Shown in pieces: positions 13,101 through 23,800 of a DNA stretch of 64,000 nucleotides; position 1 is the first letter of the stretch; each line of letters starts with the position of its first letter. Under the pieces are notes generated by a model, which worked only from the letters and a program-made list of their open reading frames with translations, was not told the origin of the DNA and did no database searches. Source of the DNA: Ostrinia nubilalis (taxonomy: Eukaryota > Arthropoda > Insecta > Lepidoptera > Crambidae); NCBI RefSeq assembly GCF_963855985.1, contig NC_087093.1, forward strand, positions 379,501 through 443,500. Reading direction: 5' to 3'. Made by a program: the position numbers and the translations under genes.

Positions 13101-14453
13101 GATAATGCATTTTATGCATTCAATGACATGCATTCAAGAGTGCAATGGCACTAAAATTTTAAAAAATAGGTGCCTACTGAGTATTTGTTTACTAAAAAGA
13201 AAGAAGAGACTTTGATTAATAATTAAAATTAAATCCTGATATTTATTATAATTTGTTGAATGAAACATATTATTGATAACTAATTTGCACTGTATAGTTA
13301 TAATGTATAGTTGTTATCTGTTTTGTTATGCAATTACTACATAAGTTGATAAAATTATCAAAATCTTATGAAGATGTCAACTAAATAACTACTGCAGAAA
13401 TTACACACCAAGTGTGATGATGATGACAAACAAACTACATAATATTAATAAAAATAAAGCATTTGCTTCCAATGATCCATGAATAATTGTTATTAATGTA
13501 ATAATGACATACTTTACCATTTAGGTTTTTATACGATATTAATAAAACAACAAAAATTAATAAAACAATTAAAATAAAACAGTAAAAGATGAGATGAGCA
13601 ATATGAAAATAGATTTCTGTAGCTTGGAGTGATTGCACCTTTGTGTGTAGACAGAATAGGGTTCAAAAGTCAATGACCTTATAGGTCACCATTGCATGAA
13701 AACCAGACATCTTTGTAAGCAAAGCCTGAAGACACCCCAATCATTTAAGATGATTGCTAACTAGCAAGATACATTTTGTACAGAATATTAAACATAAACA
13801 AAATGCTTTAGCAAGACCTACTTGAGACACATAATGTTAAGTAGCCAGCCTTGCACTACACAGGAAATCAATATTTCAAGTGTTACGATGCCAATGACAA
13901 ACCAATTAGTTGATTATGACTAGCAGTTTCATTAAAAAACAATCTTGTGTGAGAGATTAGCATGTCATGACAAAGGAAAAAACAACATCATTGCCACTTG
14001 TTGCTATGCTAATGTGAATTAGACAAACACCAAGGCAAACATGCTCAAAGGAAAATAACCAGCATGTAAGGAAAATAAACAAACAAAAATCAGATGGTCA
14101 GATCAGATTTTCATATGGTTTTCAAGACAATGGCAACAATGACAGTTGTCTTTCTCCATTGTTTAAATTGGCTTTGCACAAAATTAGATCATGGCTATCG
14201 CGGCATGGAAGGTCAGGTCATAGAACTCCAGCATTCAGGTCAATAACACCAGCGGTGAGAGACCGGGGCAAGGTTAGACGAGTACTCACTCGAGTCCAAC
14301 AGAGATGAGGTGCTGGCCGATGAGGCGCACGATCTCCTGGTCCGTCTGGCTCATGCGCAGGCCCGGCGGCTGCACGTCGCCGTTGCTGGCGGCCGCGTCG
14401 CCGTTGAGGTGGTGCGGCGCGCCGTTGGCCACGGGCTGGTGCGGCTGATGCAT
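1064..14453 (-). CDS. WDR26: WDR26 homologue, CTLH/GID ubiquitin ligase subunit (3' end beyond window)
   Basis: Seven exons join in frame: 14290-14453, 8939-9110, 7278-7487, 4017-4229, 2276-2409, 1528-1645 and 1064-1192, giving the first 380 residues. A LisH motif (about residues 34-66, [16 protein letters not shown]) is followed by the CTLH/CRA region to about residue 253. WD blades then begin ([42 protein letters not shown]). This order matches animal WDR26, the GID7-like substrate-handling subunit of the CTLH E3 ligase. The remaining blades lie left of base 1. The start is the first in-frame ATG after a TAG in the same exon; the open frame reaches back to 14654 with only a GTG there, so an upstream exon is possible. 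Intron 5 uses a GC donor. Exons 4 and 7 seed tandem arrays. Confidence 0.93.
1420..1514 (+). mobile_element. Degenerate LINE 3'-end fragment
   Basis: It contains two partial copies of the GGCCTTTGC / TCAGCA-TGGAC motif found at the 3' ends of the LINE tails at 2463, 9175, 28660 and 34840. Here it is decayed and lacks the ATG-repeat tail. It lies in WDR26 intron 6. Confidence 0.5.
1684..1894. mobile_element. MITE family 1, copy a
   Basis: This is a palindromic element of about 210 bp. Its arms read GTAGAATTTTGTCCAATGAC and CTACCCATCCTTATCGCTCG at one end and the reverse complement at the other. Related copies are at 17466, 48162, 50770 and 60724. It lies about 38 bp upstream of the acceptor of WDR26 exon 6. 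Confidence 0.85.
2463..2546 (+). mobile_element. RTE-like LINE 3' tail
   Basis: The sequence encodes the end of the retroelement ORF2 seen more fully at 28660-28895 ([17 protein letters not shown]) and finishes in a GATGATGATGAT microsatellite. It is a 5'-truncated insertion in WDR26 intron 4. Confidence 0.75.
2913..4141 (-). repeat. 149-bp tandem array of WDR26 exon 4 3' part with its donor
   Basis: About 8.2 copies of a 149-bp unit are present. Each holds the last 126 nt of exon 4 (42 codons, HQAARCRF to IHSLQ) plus 23 nt of intron beginning GTGACC. Donor junctions on the minus strand fall at 4017 (authentic), 3868, 3719, 3570, 3421, 3272, 3123 and 2974. The unit is not a multiple of three, so read-through shifts frame. 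The natural transcript probably uses the first donor and leaves the rest in intron 4. Confidence 0.95.
4370..6458. mobile_element. Composite inverted-repeat element, MITE family 2 ends
   Basis: The two ends are about 85-bp inverted repeats (GTTAGGTAAATGGGTATATG and its complement) shared with the short copies at 45672-45940 and 56981-57250. Inside is a second long inverted repeat (about 4475-4735 against 5975-6245), and a third partial copy of its right arm at about 4880-5005. Between these lie blocks rich in CCGGATATCCGG (5018-5105 and 5858-5965) and a retroposon (5432-5682). It fills WDR26 intron 3. Confidence 0.75.
5432..5682 (+). mobile_element. Lepidopteran retroposon (CCGCCCGCGGCTTCGCCCGC type)
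   Basis: It opens with ACTAGCTTTCCGCCCGCGGC and ends with the usual CAGACAGACAGA and TATAATATTAAGTATAG motifs. It is nested in the composite element. A reverse-oriented relative lies at 45953-46132. Confidence 0.7.
6458..6600 (+). mobile_element. LINE ORF2 C-terminal fragment
   Basis: The plus strand encodes [20 protein letters not shown] then [11 protein letters not shown] and a stop. This is the typical C-terminal end of lepidopteran LINE reverse transcriptases. It abuts the right end of the composite element. Confidence 0.6.
6636..6775 (-). mobile_element. LINE 3' tail, CR1/Jockey-like, reversed
   Basis: Reversed match to the tail at 28230-28452: an AATAAAG-type end, then CTACCAGCGCTTCGAGACAA and GGCAAGTG. 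It is a fragment. Confidence 0.65.
6846..7245. mobile_element. Inverted-repeat element with CCGACTTCAAAAAA ends
   Basis: It starts AACCGACTTCAAAAAAAAGG and ends in the complementary TTGAAGTCGGTTTTTT. Internal sequence repeats degenerate blocks with the CCCCCAAGGGTGGAAAATTG motif. It ends about 32 bp from the donor of WDR26 exon 3. A related piece is at 22035-22085 in WDY. Confidence 0.65.
7488..8938. other. WDR26 intron 2
   Basis: AT-rich intron. A reversed LINE-tail fragment is at 7878-7925 (CAGTGCTGAGAAGAAGCAGC). Apart from that I see no gene or clear element. Confidence 0.5.
9175..9339 (+). mobile_element. RTE-like LINE 3' tail
   Basis: It encodes [11 protein letters not shown], then VAGRRWMQ and the LGEAYVQQW ending with small deletions, and finishes in ATGACGATGATGAT. 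It lies in WDR26 intron 1, just upstream of exon 2. Confidence 0.75.
10046..10535. mobile_element. Inverted-repeat element in WDR26 intron 1
   Basis: The arms TATGTTACGGTTAATGTGAT and the near-complement ending GACCGTAACATA enclose about 490 bp. Both arms contain the ATTATGAATAATAACCGG motif. It is noncoding. Confidence 0.65.
11781..12777. mobile_element. About 1-kb TIR element
   Basis: Termini CATGGACCTATAAAAAAAGG CGGACGG and the complementary CCGTCCGAC-TTTTTTTATAGGTCCATG form inverted repeats of about 25 bp. A second, internal inverted pair lies at about 12010-12075 and 12195-12245. No transposase frame is visible, so it is nonautonomous. Confidence 0.65.
12778..14289. other. Remainder of WDR26 intron 1
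   Basis: AT-rich sequence with short, unconvincing ORFs. I recognise no gene or repeat. Confidence 0.4.
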
Positions 14454-15615
14454 GGCTGCGGGCTGGGCGGGCGGCGACAGCCTGCGGGTCCGCTTGCGCG
14501 GCGGCCGGTGGCCTGCGCCCTCGTCCCCCGACCCCGAGTCAGTGGAGGCCAGGCTGGCCCGCTCCGCTGCGCGTCCTCGCCGCGCTCCCCGGAGCGCCGA
14601 GATCACGAGCGCGCCCGCCGCATCGGACTCGACGCTGCGGCCTCGTGACGTCACGGCCGCCCGCTACGCACTGCCCGCACTCAATAGACCATCTCTCTTT
14701 GTTCGTCGCTGCAGAATGATGCTTCTCCGTTGTTCTCTCGCGACGCCTTCTCGTTCTCGATCCGATGCTGTCGACTCGACGATGGGACTCTGGCAGTCGC
14801 GCAAGGCTTCGATCGCAGGTCAAGTTTGCAGTGCTCACCAGCGTACACAGAAATCAGCTGAAAATGAAACGACAGCTGTCTTTCTTCGCTAATGCAACAT
14901 CGCCCTTCTTTCCGTTTCGTATGACGTTCGGTCCCGTTCGGTTGCGCATCGGGTAAAATCGTGTTGTTGATGAATGACCTCAAAAATAAAATCAACGCAT
15001 TCTTTTGATTGCAATGAAACAATGTAACTTTTTAAAAGTTAGTAAAACATTAATTTTAAAACAATTTTTACGTTTGTCTTTTAAACAAAAATACAAACAC
15101 CGTTAAATTGGTAAAAATGGGTAAAAAGTTTTACCTAGAACACAACTGCTCTGTGATTTAAGTATTTTGGAAAAATAACTAATTTAATTCATGTGTATGA
15201 CACTTTTTTTGTAATATACAAATTATAATTTTTGTAATATACTTTTTATTTTTATTGACTAAAAATGTGGAATATACATTGTAAATTGTGTGCATTAGTG
15301 TGTGAATCGGAACACGGAATTTTTGAGCAATAGACGTGTTTACAAAGTTAGTTAAACTGTTATAATTTCTTAGTGAATTTAATTTTTTTGAGGAACTTTT
15401 ACGATTTATGTATAAAAAATATACTTTTTAAAATTATGCGAACCCTTAATGAAAATAAGTGCATTAACTTATAACATGAAACTTTGTGAAACTCCTATTT
15501 TCATTTCGCATTATCTTTGTAAACACTTTTCTAATGTCAAAAACGTGAAAATGTTGTTGTGTGTAGTGTAGAAAGGTCTAAATAAATTAAAATTAATTTA
15601 TTTGTACCGAAAACA
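14454..15615. promoter_or_regulatory. Divergent WDR26 / oaf promoter region
   Basis: The two first coding ATGs, WDR26 minus at 14453 and oaf plus at 15616, point away from each other. The WDR26 side is GC-rich and holds a palindromic TGACGTCA (CRE-like) motif at 14646-14653. The oaf side becomes very AT-rich and probably includes its 5' UTR. Start sites cannot be placed from sequence alone. Confidence 0.45.
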
Positions 15616-18600
15616 ATGGAATTTATTATGTACAAATTAATATTACTATATATGCTGATTCGGTCAACAAATCTACAACTACTTATTAATGTGAAAAATC
15701 AGGTAAACTTAAGTATTTTCCTTGAATGTTGAACATGTATTTTTATTTTCTTTTGCTAACAAATAAATCTTGCTCTTTGTTAAAATTTTGCAATGTTTTC
15801 AAATGATATAGCAGAATAGCTATCACATTATCATGTGCAAACTTTCTAATTAATAGTGCATATAAATAAATATTCAATTTTATTAATACAATTCATGAGT
15901 ATTTTAAATAATATTAGTAATTACATGTTTTTTTACATATTTACTACAAACAAACCTAATCTGTCCTGAATTTAATTGAATCTGTCTGTAGTGCGCACTC
16001 GCTAAAATAATGTTTTGTATAATATCTGAAAGTGTTGTGAATGCTTATAAATACTAAAACGTTTGTTTTTATTTGTATAGAGAACAATAGTGTCTAGACA
16101 AACCTAAAGAGGATTTAGGACGCTATTTGGATCAAATATGTAATTGCTCATTAATGAATAATAAATAAATAAAATAAAATAATTTATTTTGTTAATAAAA
16201 TGGATGGACCTGGCTGCAGTTCTGAATCCTACCTGAGGCAGTGTTAGTTAAGTTTATATTATTTAGACACCATGAAGAAACTCTGTTTCTTTGGTGAAAG
16301 GTGATTGGTGCTATTACATTCATCCATTATGTCCGCAGGGTGGTGATGTTATGCAGGAGAACATAACAGCAAATGTGTCCGAGGACACAGTCACTCTTGA
16401 ATTTCTGCGATTAGATGGAGTTTTTGTATCACAGCTTGTTGATTTTACAAATGTATGTATGAAGGTTTTCATTTATTAAATCATTCTTTACAAAACTAAT
16501 GAATGAGGAAAAATTGCAGAGAAATTTAGATAATTTATTTGATTGTATTTTAATACACAGCAGTGTTTACATTCATTATTTTTAATTGGATAGTTGATAC
16601 CACTTAATCATTAATTCCAAGGCAAAACTTATCTAAATTATTCAAATAACTCACATTTATTATTTCAGCGACTACTAGAAACTAATATTATGTTAAAATA
16701 ATTATTGGTTTGTACAAAATTAACTTATAATTTTGCTAACTGATGTATGAAATAATGTTGTAGGAGGTTGAAGCAATGAAGGTTGTGATCCCGGGCGAGG
16801 AGGAGCTGGGCCAGGCGGGGCACCAGGCGCTTTGCTTCCTCACGCACGCCGCGCAGGCCGACTTCATCGCGCCCGACGCCATGGCCAAACTCAGACAGGT
16901 AAGAAATATTTTGGTAAACTGGTCGAGAATGCTTTAGTGCATTAAGGCGATTATCACACTGCACCGCGCTCCGTCGCGGTCCGCGTGGCGACATTATAAC
17001 GAATCCGGCGCGCAAACGCGTTGTCAATGTGTTGTGCCGCGCGTGTTTTCTATACAAACTGAGGTACATACTTGCATATGCATAATGATTAAATCTGTCG
17101 TCCCGCGTACCGTGGCGGAGCACGGTGCAGTGTGATAATCGCCTAAGTTCGCCTTATGTTCAAATTTATTTGGCATCAAAGTTTTAAATAAATACCTCAA
17201 AATTTAATTAAAGTGTATGATTATGTAATTATGAAAGTGCTTTATTTTGATTAATGATTATTCGTAATCCTTTAGAAAAACCCCGGCACTGTCCGTGTGG
17301 CTGAGGAAGACAAAGGCTGGCGGCAGACGACGGCGACCGCGTGGGCCGAGCGCGCCGCCAGCGTGCTGTCGCCGCCCGCCGCCCGCCACTGCGCGCGCGC
17401 CGCCGTCTTCCTGCGCGCCGCCGACCTGGCGCGCTGGGCGCCGCGCCCGGGTATGTACACACTACATCCCGGTCTGTGAGCACGTAGAATTCTGTCCAAT
17501 GACCCCAAGCTACCCATCCTTATCGCTCGCGCGTAATTATATTGCCGTCGCGACTGTGCGACGGGCGCTCGCAGTGAGTGTGCAAGCGCGACAGCGACAA
17601 TTCCGCGCGAGCGATAAGGATGGCAGCTTGGGGTCATTGGACAAAATTCTACGTGCTCACAGACCAGACTATACTCGATCGTACACAAGGGCGTGTGTAC
17701 ACTCCAACATAGCATTTTTTCAAATACATTTTGTGGGCGGTTCCCAGCATGAAATTACCAAGCTAACTAGGCAACTAGCAACAGGCCAACTAGCTACTAC
17801 CAACCAACAACAAAGATAGTAAGACATCGATGCGAGATGCGAGCAACATACGCCCACAACAATCCACACCCCTGACGACCACGACCACTCTGTCAAGAGT
17901 GTAACCAGAGTAAATACAAATGAGTAGGTCATCTTCATAGAAACGCACGGGCGCGGTTTGTATGTCAGCGCGCCAATACGTATGCGGCGCGCACGCACCC
18001 ACTGACAAAAATTAGCGTGGATAGCGGGGAGCCAGTCGTGGTTGCGCCGAATTGTAAAAATGTAACGAAGGCCTGTCTTCAAGATAGAGTAGATATGGTA
18101 GATAGATCTGATAGCCACTGACTTCCAATATGATGCATCTTTGGCTTGCGTGAAAGAGTTAAAAATATTTGCTTTTTATAAAATAATTTCTAAGAAATAA
18201 ACTAAACTGGCCTACGAAAGTACGGTTTTGTTAATGTATGATCACTCAATGCCAGGCTCGGAGCAGCAGTCGCTGGCGTCGCTGGTGTCTCCGTTCCCGG
18301 AGCGCGCGCTGTCGGCGGAGGGCGAGGCGGGGGGCGCGCGGGGCGTGCCCGCCTGCGCCGGCGCCGCGCAGCCAGCTGACGAGTGCATCTGCCATCTGGA
18401 GGTCAGGCTGGAAAACTTCGACTTTAACTATTTCTCCAACTAGGGTTGCCAGGCGTCCGGCTTTAGCCGGACATGTTTGGCTTTTTACGGTCTTGTCCGG
18501 CCTGTCCGGCTTTTGTTAGGCTTTTTATTTGGCCTACTGCGCCAGGCGAAAGTTGAGCCACAGAATAATATGAAGCGCACGCATCAGGATGTTATGTTGG

Positions 18601-19095
18601 GCAACCGATGATACGATGACAGTACTCACTCGTGAGCTATGACACTAATTCACATGTCCGGCTTTTAGGGTAAAATGTCCGGCCAAATGAAGCACAGAGT
18701 CCGGCTTTTTTGATTTTGGACCTGGCAACCCTATCTCCAACATCGCGATGGCCCGAAGATTCGTGCTGTTGCGATGTGTGTTACCAGTATTCGTAAACTT
18801 CGGTCGGAAGTCGCAAGACTACTGTTCACTCTGCTCTCGCCGAAATGTTACCGCAATGTGTGTGGCCCACATACACCCTGGTAAAATTTATTGTTTTTAT
18901 CCCAGACATTCCCATTCAGAACTTGTCCCAAATTTTATGTTGCAGGTGTGCGTTAACTGGTACCCGTGTGGGTTAAAATACTGCAAAGGCAAGCCGCAGG
19001 GCGGGCTGAGCTACCGCTGCGGCATCAAGACGTGCCGGCGCTGCTACCGGCACCTGTTCTACACCGCGCGCCGCGACGCCTGCCCCCGCACGTGA
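15616..19095 (+). CDS. oaf: Out at first protein (oaf)
   Basis: Six exons join in frame: 15616-15702, 16339-16452, 16764-16898, 17276-17450, 18256-18401 and 18946-19095, giving 268 aa. Exon 1 encodes a short hydrophobic signal peptide (KLILLYMLIRSTNLQLLINV) and ends in VKNQ. The body follows the OAF family: GGDVMQENIT, VTLEF, VDFTNEVEAMKVVIPGEEE, ALCFLTHAAQADFIAPDAMA, KLRQKNPGTVRVAEEDKGW. The cysteine-rich end has NWYPCGLKYC and YRCGIKTCRRC. OAF proteins are secreted; in Drosophila the gene is developmental. Introns 3, 4 and 5 carry MITEs, one starting about 15 nt after the exon 4 donor. The internal GC-rich stretch in exons 4-5 is less conserved. Confidence 0.95.
16940..17142. mobile_element. 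MITE in oaf intron 3
   Basis: The ends TTAAGGCGATTATCACACTG and the complementary CAGTGTGATAATCGCCTAAG form terminal inverted repeats around about 200 bp of noncoding sequence. Confidence 0.8.
17466..17672. mobile_element. MITE family 1, copy b
   Basis: Same palindromic family as 1684-1894. It begins about 15 bp after the 5' splice site of oaf exon 4. Confidence 0.85.
17910..18015. mobile_element. Half copy of the MITE at 49732-49953
   Basis: It shares GTAGGTCATCTTCATAGAAA, the CCAATACGTATGCGGCGCGC motif and CACTGACAAAA with the left half of that element. The mirror arm is missing. Confidence 0.65.
18438..18736. mobile_element. TIR element in oaf intron 5
   Basis: TAGGGTTGCCAGGCGTCCGG at the left and CCTGGCAACCCTA at the right are inverted ends. 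The interior repeats the CCGGCTTTT and ATGTCCGGC motifs. Confidence 0.75.
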
Positions 19096-19396
19096 CGCCG
19101 CGCGCCGCGCCGCCCGCGCGACCCTCCCCTGTGCCAAATACTCTACCACCTATCCTTAAGCATAGCTTTGTTATACTTTTATAAACGCCACCGTGAACGT
19201 TGCGATAATACAAGCTTTACATACTTTTGTAAATATTGTTAATAATTTATATTCTATTGTAAGAGCAAAGTAAAATATTTTATAATGATGAAAAACCTAT
19301 TTCATTGCCGCTCCGATAATTTTAAAAATGTAAACTATGTACAATATTTTATTTGATGCAATACCAAAAAATTTAAAGATTGTGAACAGGACTTCC

Positions 19397-19402
19397 AATA
19401 AA
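19397..19402 (+). terminator. oaf polyadenylation signal
   Basis: AATAAA lies about 300 bp after the oaf stop in AT-rich 3' sequence. It is the best candidate on the plus strand before mRpS21. Confidence 0.5.
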
Positions 19403-19737
19403 ATTCTACCACTGATTCAGGATTCAGGTGCACTATTCACTTGAGGCTTTTGTAAACAACTGCAATACAAATGCAATATTGTACAGATTATTTATTATCT
19501 TGTAAATCTCTAAAAGAACTACATTTTTCAAGTAGTACATAGTATATTTTAATGCAATGGCACCATTTATAGAAATGTGTACAAAAATGCAGTTAATCAA
19601 GTTCAAAAGGAAAGCAAGTACTGTTACGATTTAGGATTAACCTTTTCAGCACCACGTCAAATACAAAAGCCATCACTCTGATGCCACGCTTGATAAATTA
19701 TGATATCAATATAATCATTGTATTCATTATTATTCAG

Positions 19738-19743
19738 TTTATT
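19738..19743 (-). terminator. mRpS21 polyadenylation signal candidate
   Basis: TTTATT on the plus strand is AATAAA on the minus strand, about 220 bp after the mRpS21 stop. oaf and mRpS21 therefore converge here. Confidence 0.4.
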
Positions 19744-19961
19744 TAGTACTCAATTAGCCTATTCTGACATCATTTTTAAGGTGGATTAGTCAGTTGTTGG
19801 TGGTCAACCTGATGTACGCATGTATCCATCATCATCATTGGCGTTGAAAAGGTTAATTTAATGAAGGAGTGTAATAACACAATAGAATTACAACTTTATA
19901 TTAATTATTATACCACTCGTTTTGTACAACTATAATCTCTACCTAAACTATTTATGGTAAG

Positions 19962-20392
19962 TCAATAGCATCCTGGGAATGGCTCATGTCTGTTTTTGCG
20001 GAGAACAAATTTGATTTTTCTCTCCATATCTTCATTGTAAATCGCTTTGCACCTTTCGTGATTTATTCGCCGTCTCGTCTGAAATAAACGAAATGCATTT
20101 TTGTTAAAAATTTAATTTTCTGGTTATGGTTTTTGTATCACTGTTATTGCAGATTTCGAAATTAATGAATTGAACTTATTTTATCAAATCGAACAATCGA
20201 TTTGGAGGGCTATATTACCTGGAAGGGCTTTTCATAGTATCTGGTTAGCCTGAACTGTTCCAAAATGCCCTCTTTTCCTAGGATTCTGTTTATGAGCCTG
20301 CAGGCATCATCGACGTTATTATTTTGTACGAACACCGTGCGTGCTATGAACGGTGGGTGCCTGTTCGCCAGCAACCGTGCTGTTATGAACAT
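19962..20392 (-). CDS. mRpS21: Mitochondrial ribosomal protein bS21m
   Basis: Two exons, 20219-20392 and 19962-20078, with GT-AG boundaries, encode 96 aa. The protein contains FIARTVFVQ, then CRLINRILGKEGILEQFRLT and RYYEKPFQ. The second exon gives RRRINHERCKAIY, MERKIKFVLRKNR and the terminal FPGCY. This is the full MRPS21 (bS21m) pattern of the small mitochondrial ribosomal subunit, with the usual length. The second exon is only 39 codons. The start is an ATG, and the gene is divergent from the WDY-like gene. Confidence 0.93.
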
Positions 20393-20886
20393 TATGATTT
20401 GTTAAAATCGAGTTTTTTCGAAATAATTTGTTATGAAACAGAAAGTGAGGTTAGAGCAGTTGACTGACAGTAATGACAGCATTTTTTTTTTACATTATGT
20501 ACTTGATTATGAAGCAATGGAAAAAGATAAAGTACTGCCTCGTATTGATACGTATTTCTGATAAAAAAAGTAACAAAACCATCACTCGCGAACATACTTT
20601 TAGAAAAGTTACAAAAATAATCAATAATTGCTTCATATAGCGGAAGTAAGCGTGTCCTATATATTTTTTTTTCAGGAAATTAAATGGAATTATTCCGATT
20701 CGATTCTGATACGATAGTAAATTAGCCGCATTATATTCATAAATTCCTTGGCCTACATGATAGAAAAGTAAACTTCATTTCCGTCAGGCCGCCCGCCATT
20801 TTCGGCGCCATTCTCTTTGACGCCGCGCGGACGTTACAACGGATTTAGTTTAAATTTTATTTTACAATAATCGAAGTACCGGCAAT
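20393..20886. promoter_or_regulatory. Divergent mRpS21 / WDY promoter region
   Basis: Only 494 bp separate the two divergent ATGs. Near the WDY start the sequence becomes GC-rich, with GCCGCCCGCCATTTTCGGCG, in which GCCATTTT resembles a YY1-like initiator element. Start sites are inferred, not seen. Confidence 0.4.
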
Positions 20887-23800
20887 ATGGCAAACGACAG
20901 CGATATCAAGTCACTAATGTCGCTCTCCTCCAAGTCGGAGGGCAGCACAGCGCCACAGACGCGGTCACGTTGGCGGAATCCCCCGCTGCACGAGCGCTGC
21001 ACCATGCCCGACATGGTGAAGATCAAGGAGGCGTTCCAGGCCGCCTACCGCAACGTGCTGCTGCCCAACGAGTTCCGCACGCTGCTGAGGCAGCTGCTCA
21101 ACGTGGAGTACGACGACGACGAGTTCAAAATACTTTTTATGAAGGTCAGTTGAAACTACCTTCACATTTTTTCGTGTTCTAACGGTTAGCGTTTTCATTT
21201 CATAACTGCATTTTTTGGAGTTTTAACCCGTTTACATTAAATAATGGTGTGTAATTCCAATTATTGGATAGATTTATTAAAGAATTTATACGCAATATAC
21301 TGATTTTTTATACTTTGAAACTACCCTCTTCTGAATGACTAAAAAAAGTGGGTGTGATAAGTACATAAGTGTACGGTAGGCTAAAGGTTCGGTCAAACCG
21401 ACGCCTGCAGCCTGTGCGCGCGATGGCGATGGTGATCAGATGTCGTGTATGATTTGGTAGCGATGAGTTCGCCATCATCGACGGTAGCTGCACGCGTTGG
21501 TTCGACCGAAGCTTAAATAGGTAAGTAGTGATACCCTCATTTTAATGTATTTTCCTAACGTCCGTTAGATCAACACGAACCGCAACGGCGAGATCGACTG
21601 GGACGAGCTGGTGTCGCACCTGCTGCTGGGCTACTTCGCGAACGACCCCGAGAACCAGCGCGCGTCGCTGCAGGCGCCCATCATGGGGCTGCCCACCGTC
21701 ATGCGCTCGCAGCACCGACACCCCATCTCCAGGATCTGCTTCTGCCCCGACGTGTCCAAGGTACGATCATCATTTACCGTTACTGGAGTGACTAAGCATG
21801 GGCTACGTCTGGTTTTACGTAACCGATTCTATTCTATTGTTCTAAGTGCCGCTATATTTTAGTGTATTTTTTTTAACGGATTCTACAAGTTGCGGACCTA
21901 CCCTCATAATTTTTTTGATCGGTGTATTATGGGTAGGTATTGCTATTTTTAGTGTAAATTTTAACGGTTTCTAAAAGTTGCAGACCTACCCTCATAATTT
22001 TTTTATCGGTGTATTAATGGGTAGGTATTGCTATTTTTATCCGACTGCAAAAAAGGAGGAGGTTCTCAATTAGAGTGTCGATTATTGTATGTTACCGCAA
22101 AACTTTCCAAATATTTTTTTTGTTCGATAGGGTAGGTACATATTCCGGAGGTGGTCCCATTTGTCACCAAATCAAGGTCTGATGATGGGATCCTAGGGAA
22201 ATCGAGGGCAACCTTCAAATTTTATAGGCACTTTATATCGTTTTTCACATTTTTTCTTAACTTATTCAAGTAATTGCGTTTTGGTTTCGATTTCTCCCTG
22301 TACTACGTGTAGGACAGAAGGACGGACCCTATGCAGGGCACGTACATAACGGCGAGTCGCGACGGCATGATCAACTGGTGGTCCCTCGACATGACCCTGT
22401 TGAGGACTGCTTTTTCGTCCAGTCGTAAGAATTTTCTTCTTCATATTTGTGTGCGTTACCCCAGCAAAAGGTTTCTCTTTTTTTTTTTTAAGAATTTGAT
22501 AGTGAAAATAATTAGTGTTGTGTATATGCGACCGAAAGCAGCTGTATTTAAGAAAAACTTTTTTGCTCGGGTAACGTTACTGCAGCAATAAAAACCTGTT
22601 GCGTCGAATAAAAATTGTGGGCGTATTTAAACCAACTAGGGCTTATTTCATTTTTCACAGCAACTAGGTAACATTTTGCTGGGGTAACGTACACCTATTT
22701 CGTGTGTAACTTAGCTCATATTGTAACAGTGTGACTTATGTGCCATTTATTCCGAATTTATTTGCTAAAAATATAAATAATCTTCAATTATTATTTTATG
22801 TAGTTTCGTTTTTCATTAATTATACGACTTAATAGTTATACAATCTTATACTGCAGATTTATTCACTGTGGATACAAGCCTATTGTAATAACTTTCGAAC
22901 CCATAATATTTTTAATTCGTTCCTCCATTATTTAACCACACGCTGCACGCATGACACTTGCGTTGTACTTGTGCTTGTGCCCGCGAGCAGCTCACCTCAA
23001 GGTGCGCACTACATGGGTGACGGACATGGTGTGCATGCCGGACGTCAACATCATCGTCACCAGCTCCACCGAGCGCGACCTGCGCTTCTACGACTGCACC
23101 GCCAAGACATTCACGCTCAAAATCGTCATCACCAGCTGGGAGTACATGGTGAGTTGTTACCTGGTGTTATTATCTTTTTTATTTTGTCGTTAAAGTTTAT
23201 TTCGATTTATGTTTTTGCAAGATTTGATTGATTTTTTGCCTCATAAACGTTGTTGCTAAAACTAATTCAAAGTTTACCTACTAAACCCTCACTTACCTAT
23301 CATGTGCTCATTAACATTTGAGGCAACGCCGAGCCATAACGTTAACGTGTTTTCATGAGTTATGAGCGCCTTATCCATCAATCTCAAATTTATGGTAACA
23401 AGAATTTTGTTTTCATAGGGGTCACTTAAAAATTAGGGGTTGATGGTGAAAACGGGCATTATTGTCGCAAATATTATGCTAATGCAGGATTATTTTTTGC
23501 TATTAAATATTCTCATTTTCAACCAATAACATTGTTGGCTGGTTGTGCCCCAGATCTGCACGATGTACTACCACTTCCACCAAGACGAGAACGAGAAGTG
23601 CATGCTGATCTGCGGCGACGTGGGCGGTAACGTTCGCGTGCTGCTGTTCTCGCCCGTCCAGCGCGGGCCCTTCCGCAACGAGGCCGGCCGCGCGCTCATC
23701 CAGCTGCGCCACGTCGACCTGCAGCGGAAGGTGTGTGTACCTACTGTTGTGTTGCGGCAACGTGCGCGTGCTGCTGTTCTCGCCCGTCCAGCGCGGGCCC

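Noticed and set aside
14454..14654. Longer WDR26 N-terminus from 14654
   Set aside because: The first codon there is GTG and a stop lies just upstream; 14453 is the first ATG. An upstream exon feeding this frame remains possible.
16291..16338. oaf start at 16291
   Set aside because: The frame continues leftwards from exon 2 only through intron sequence; the signal-peptide exon at 15616 joins in frame and matches the family.
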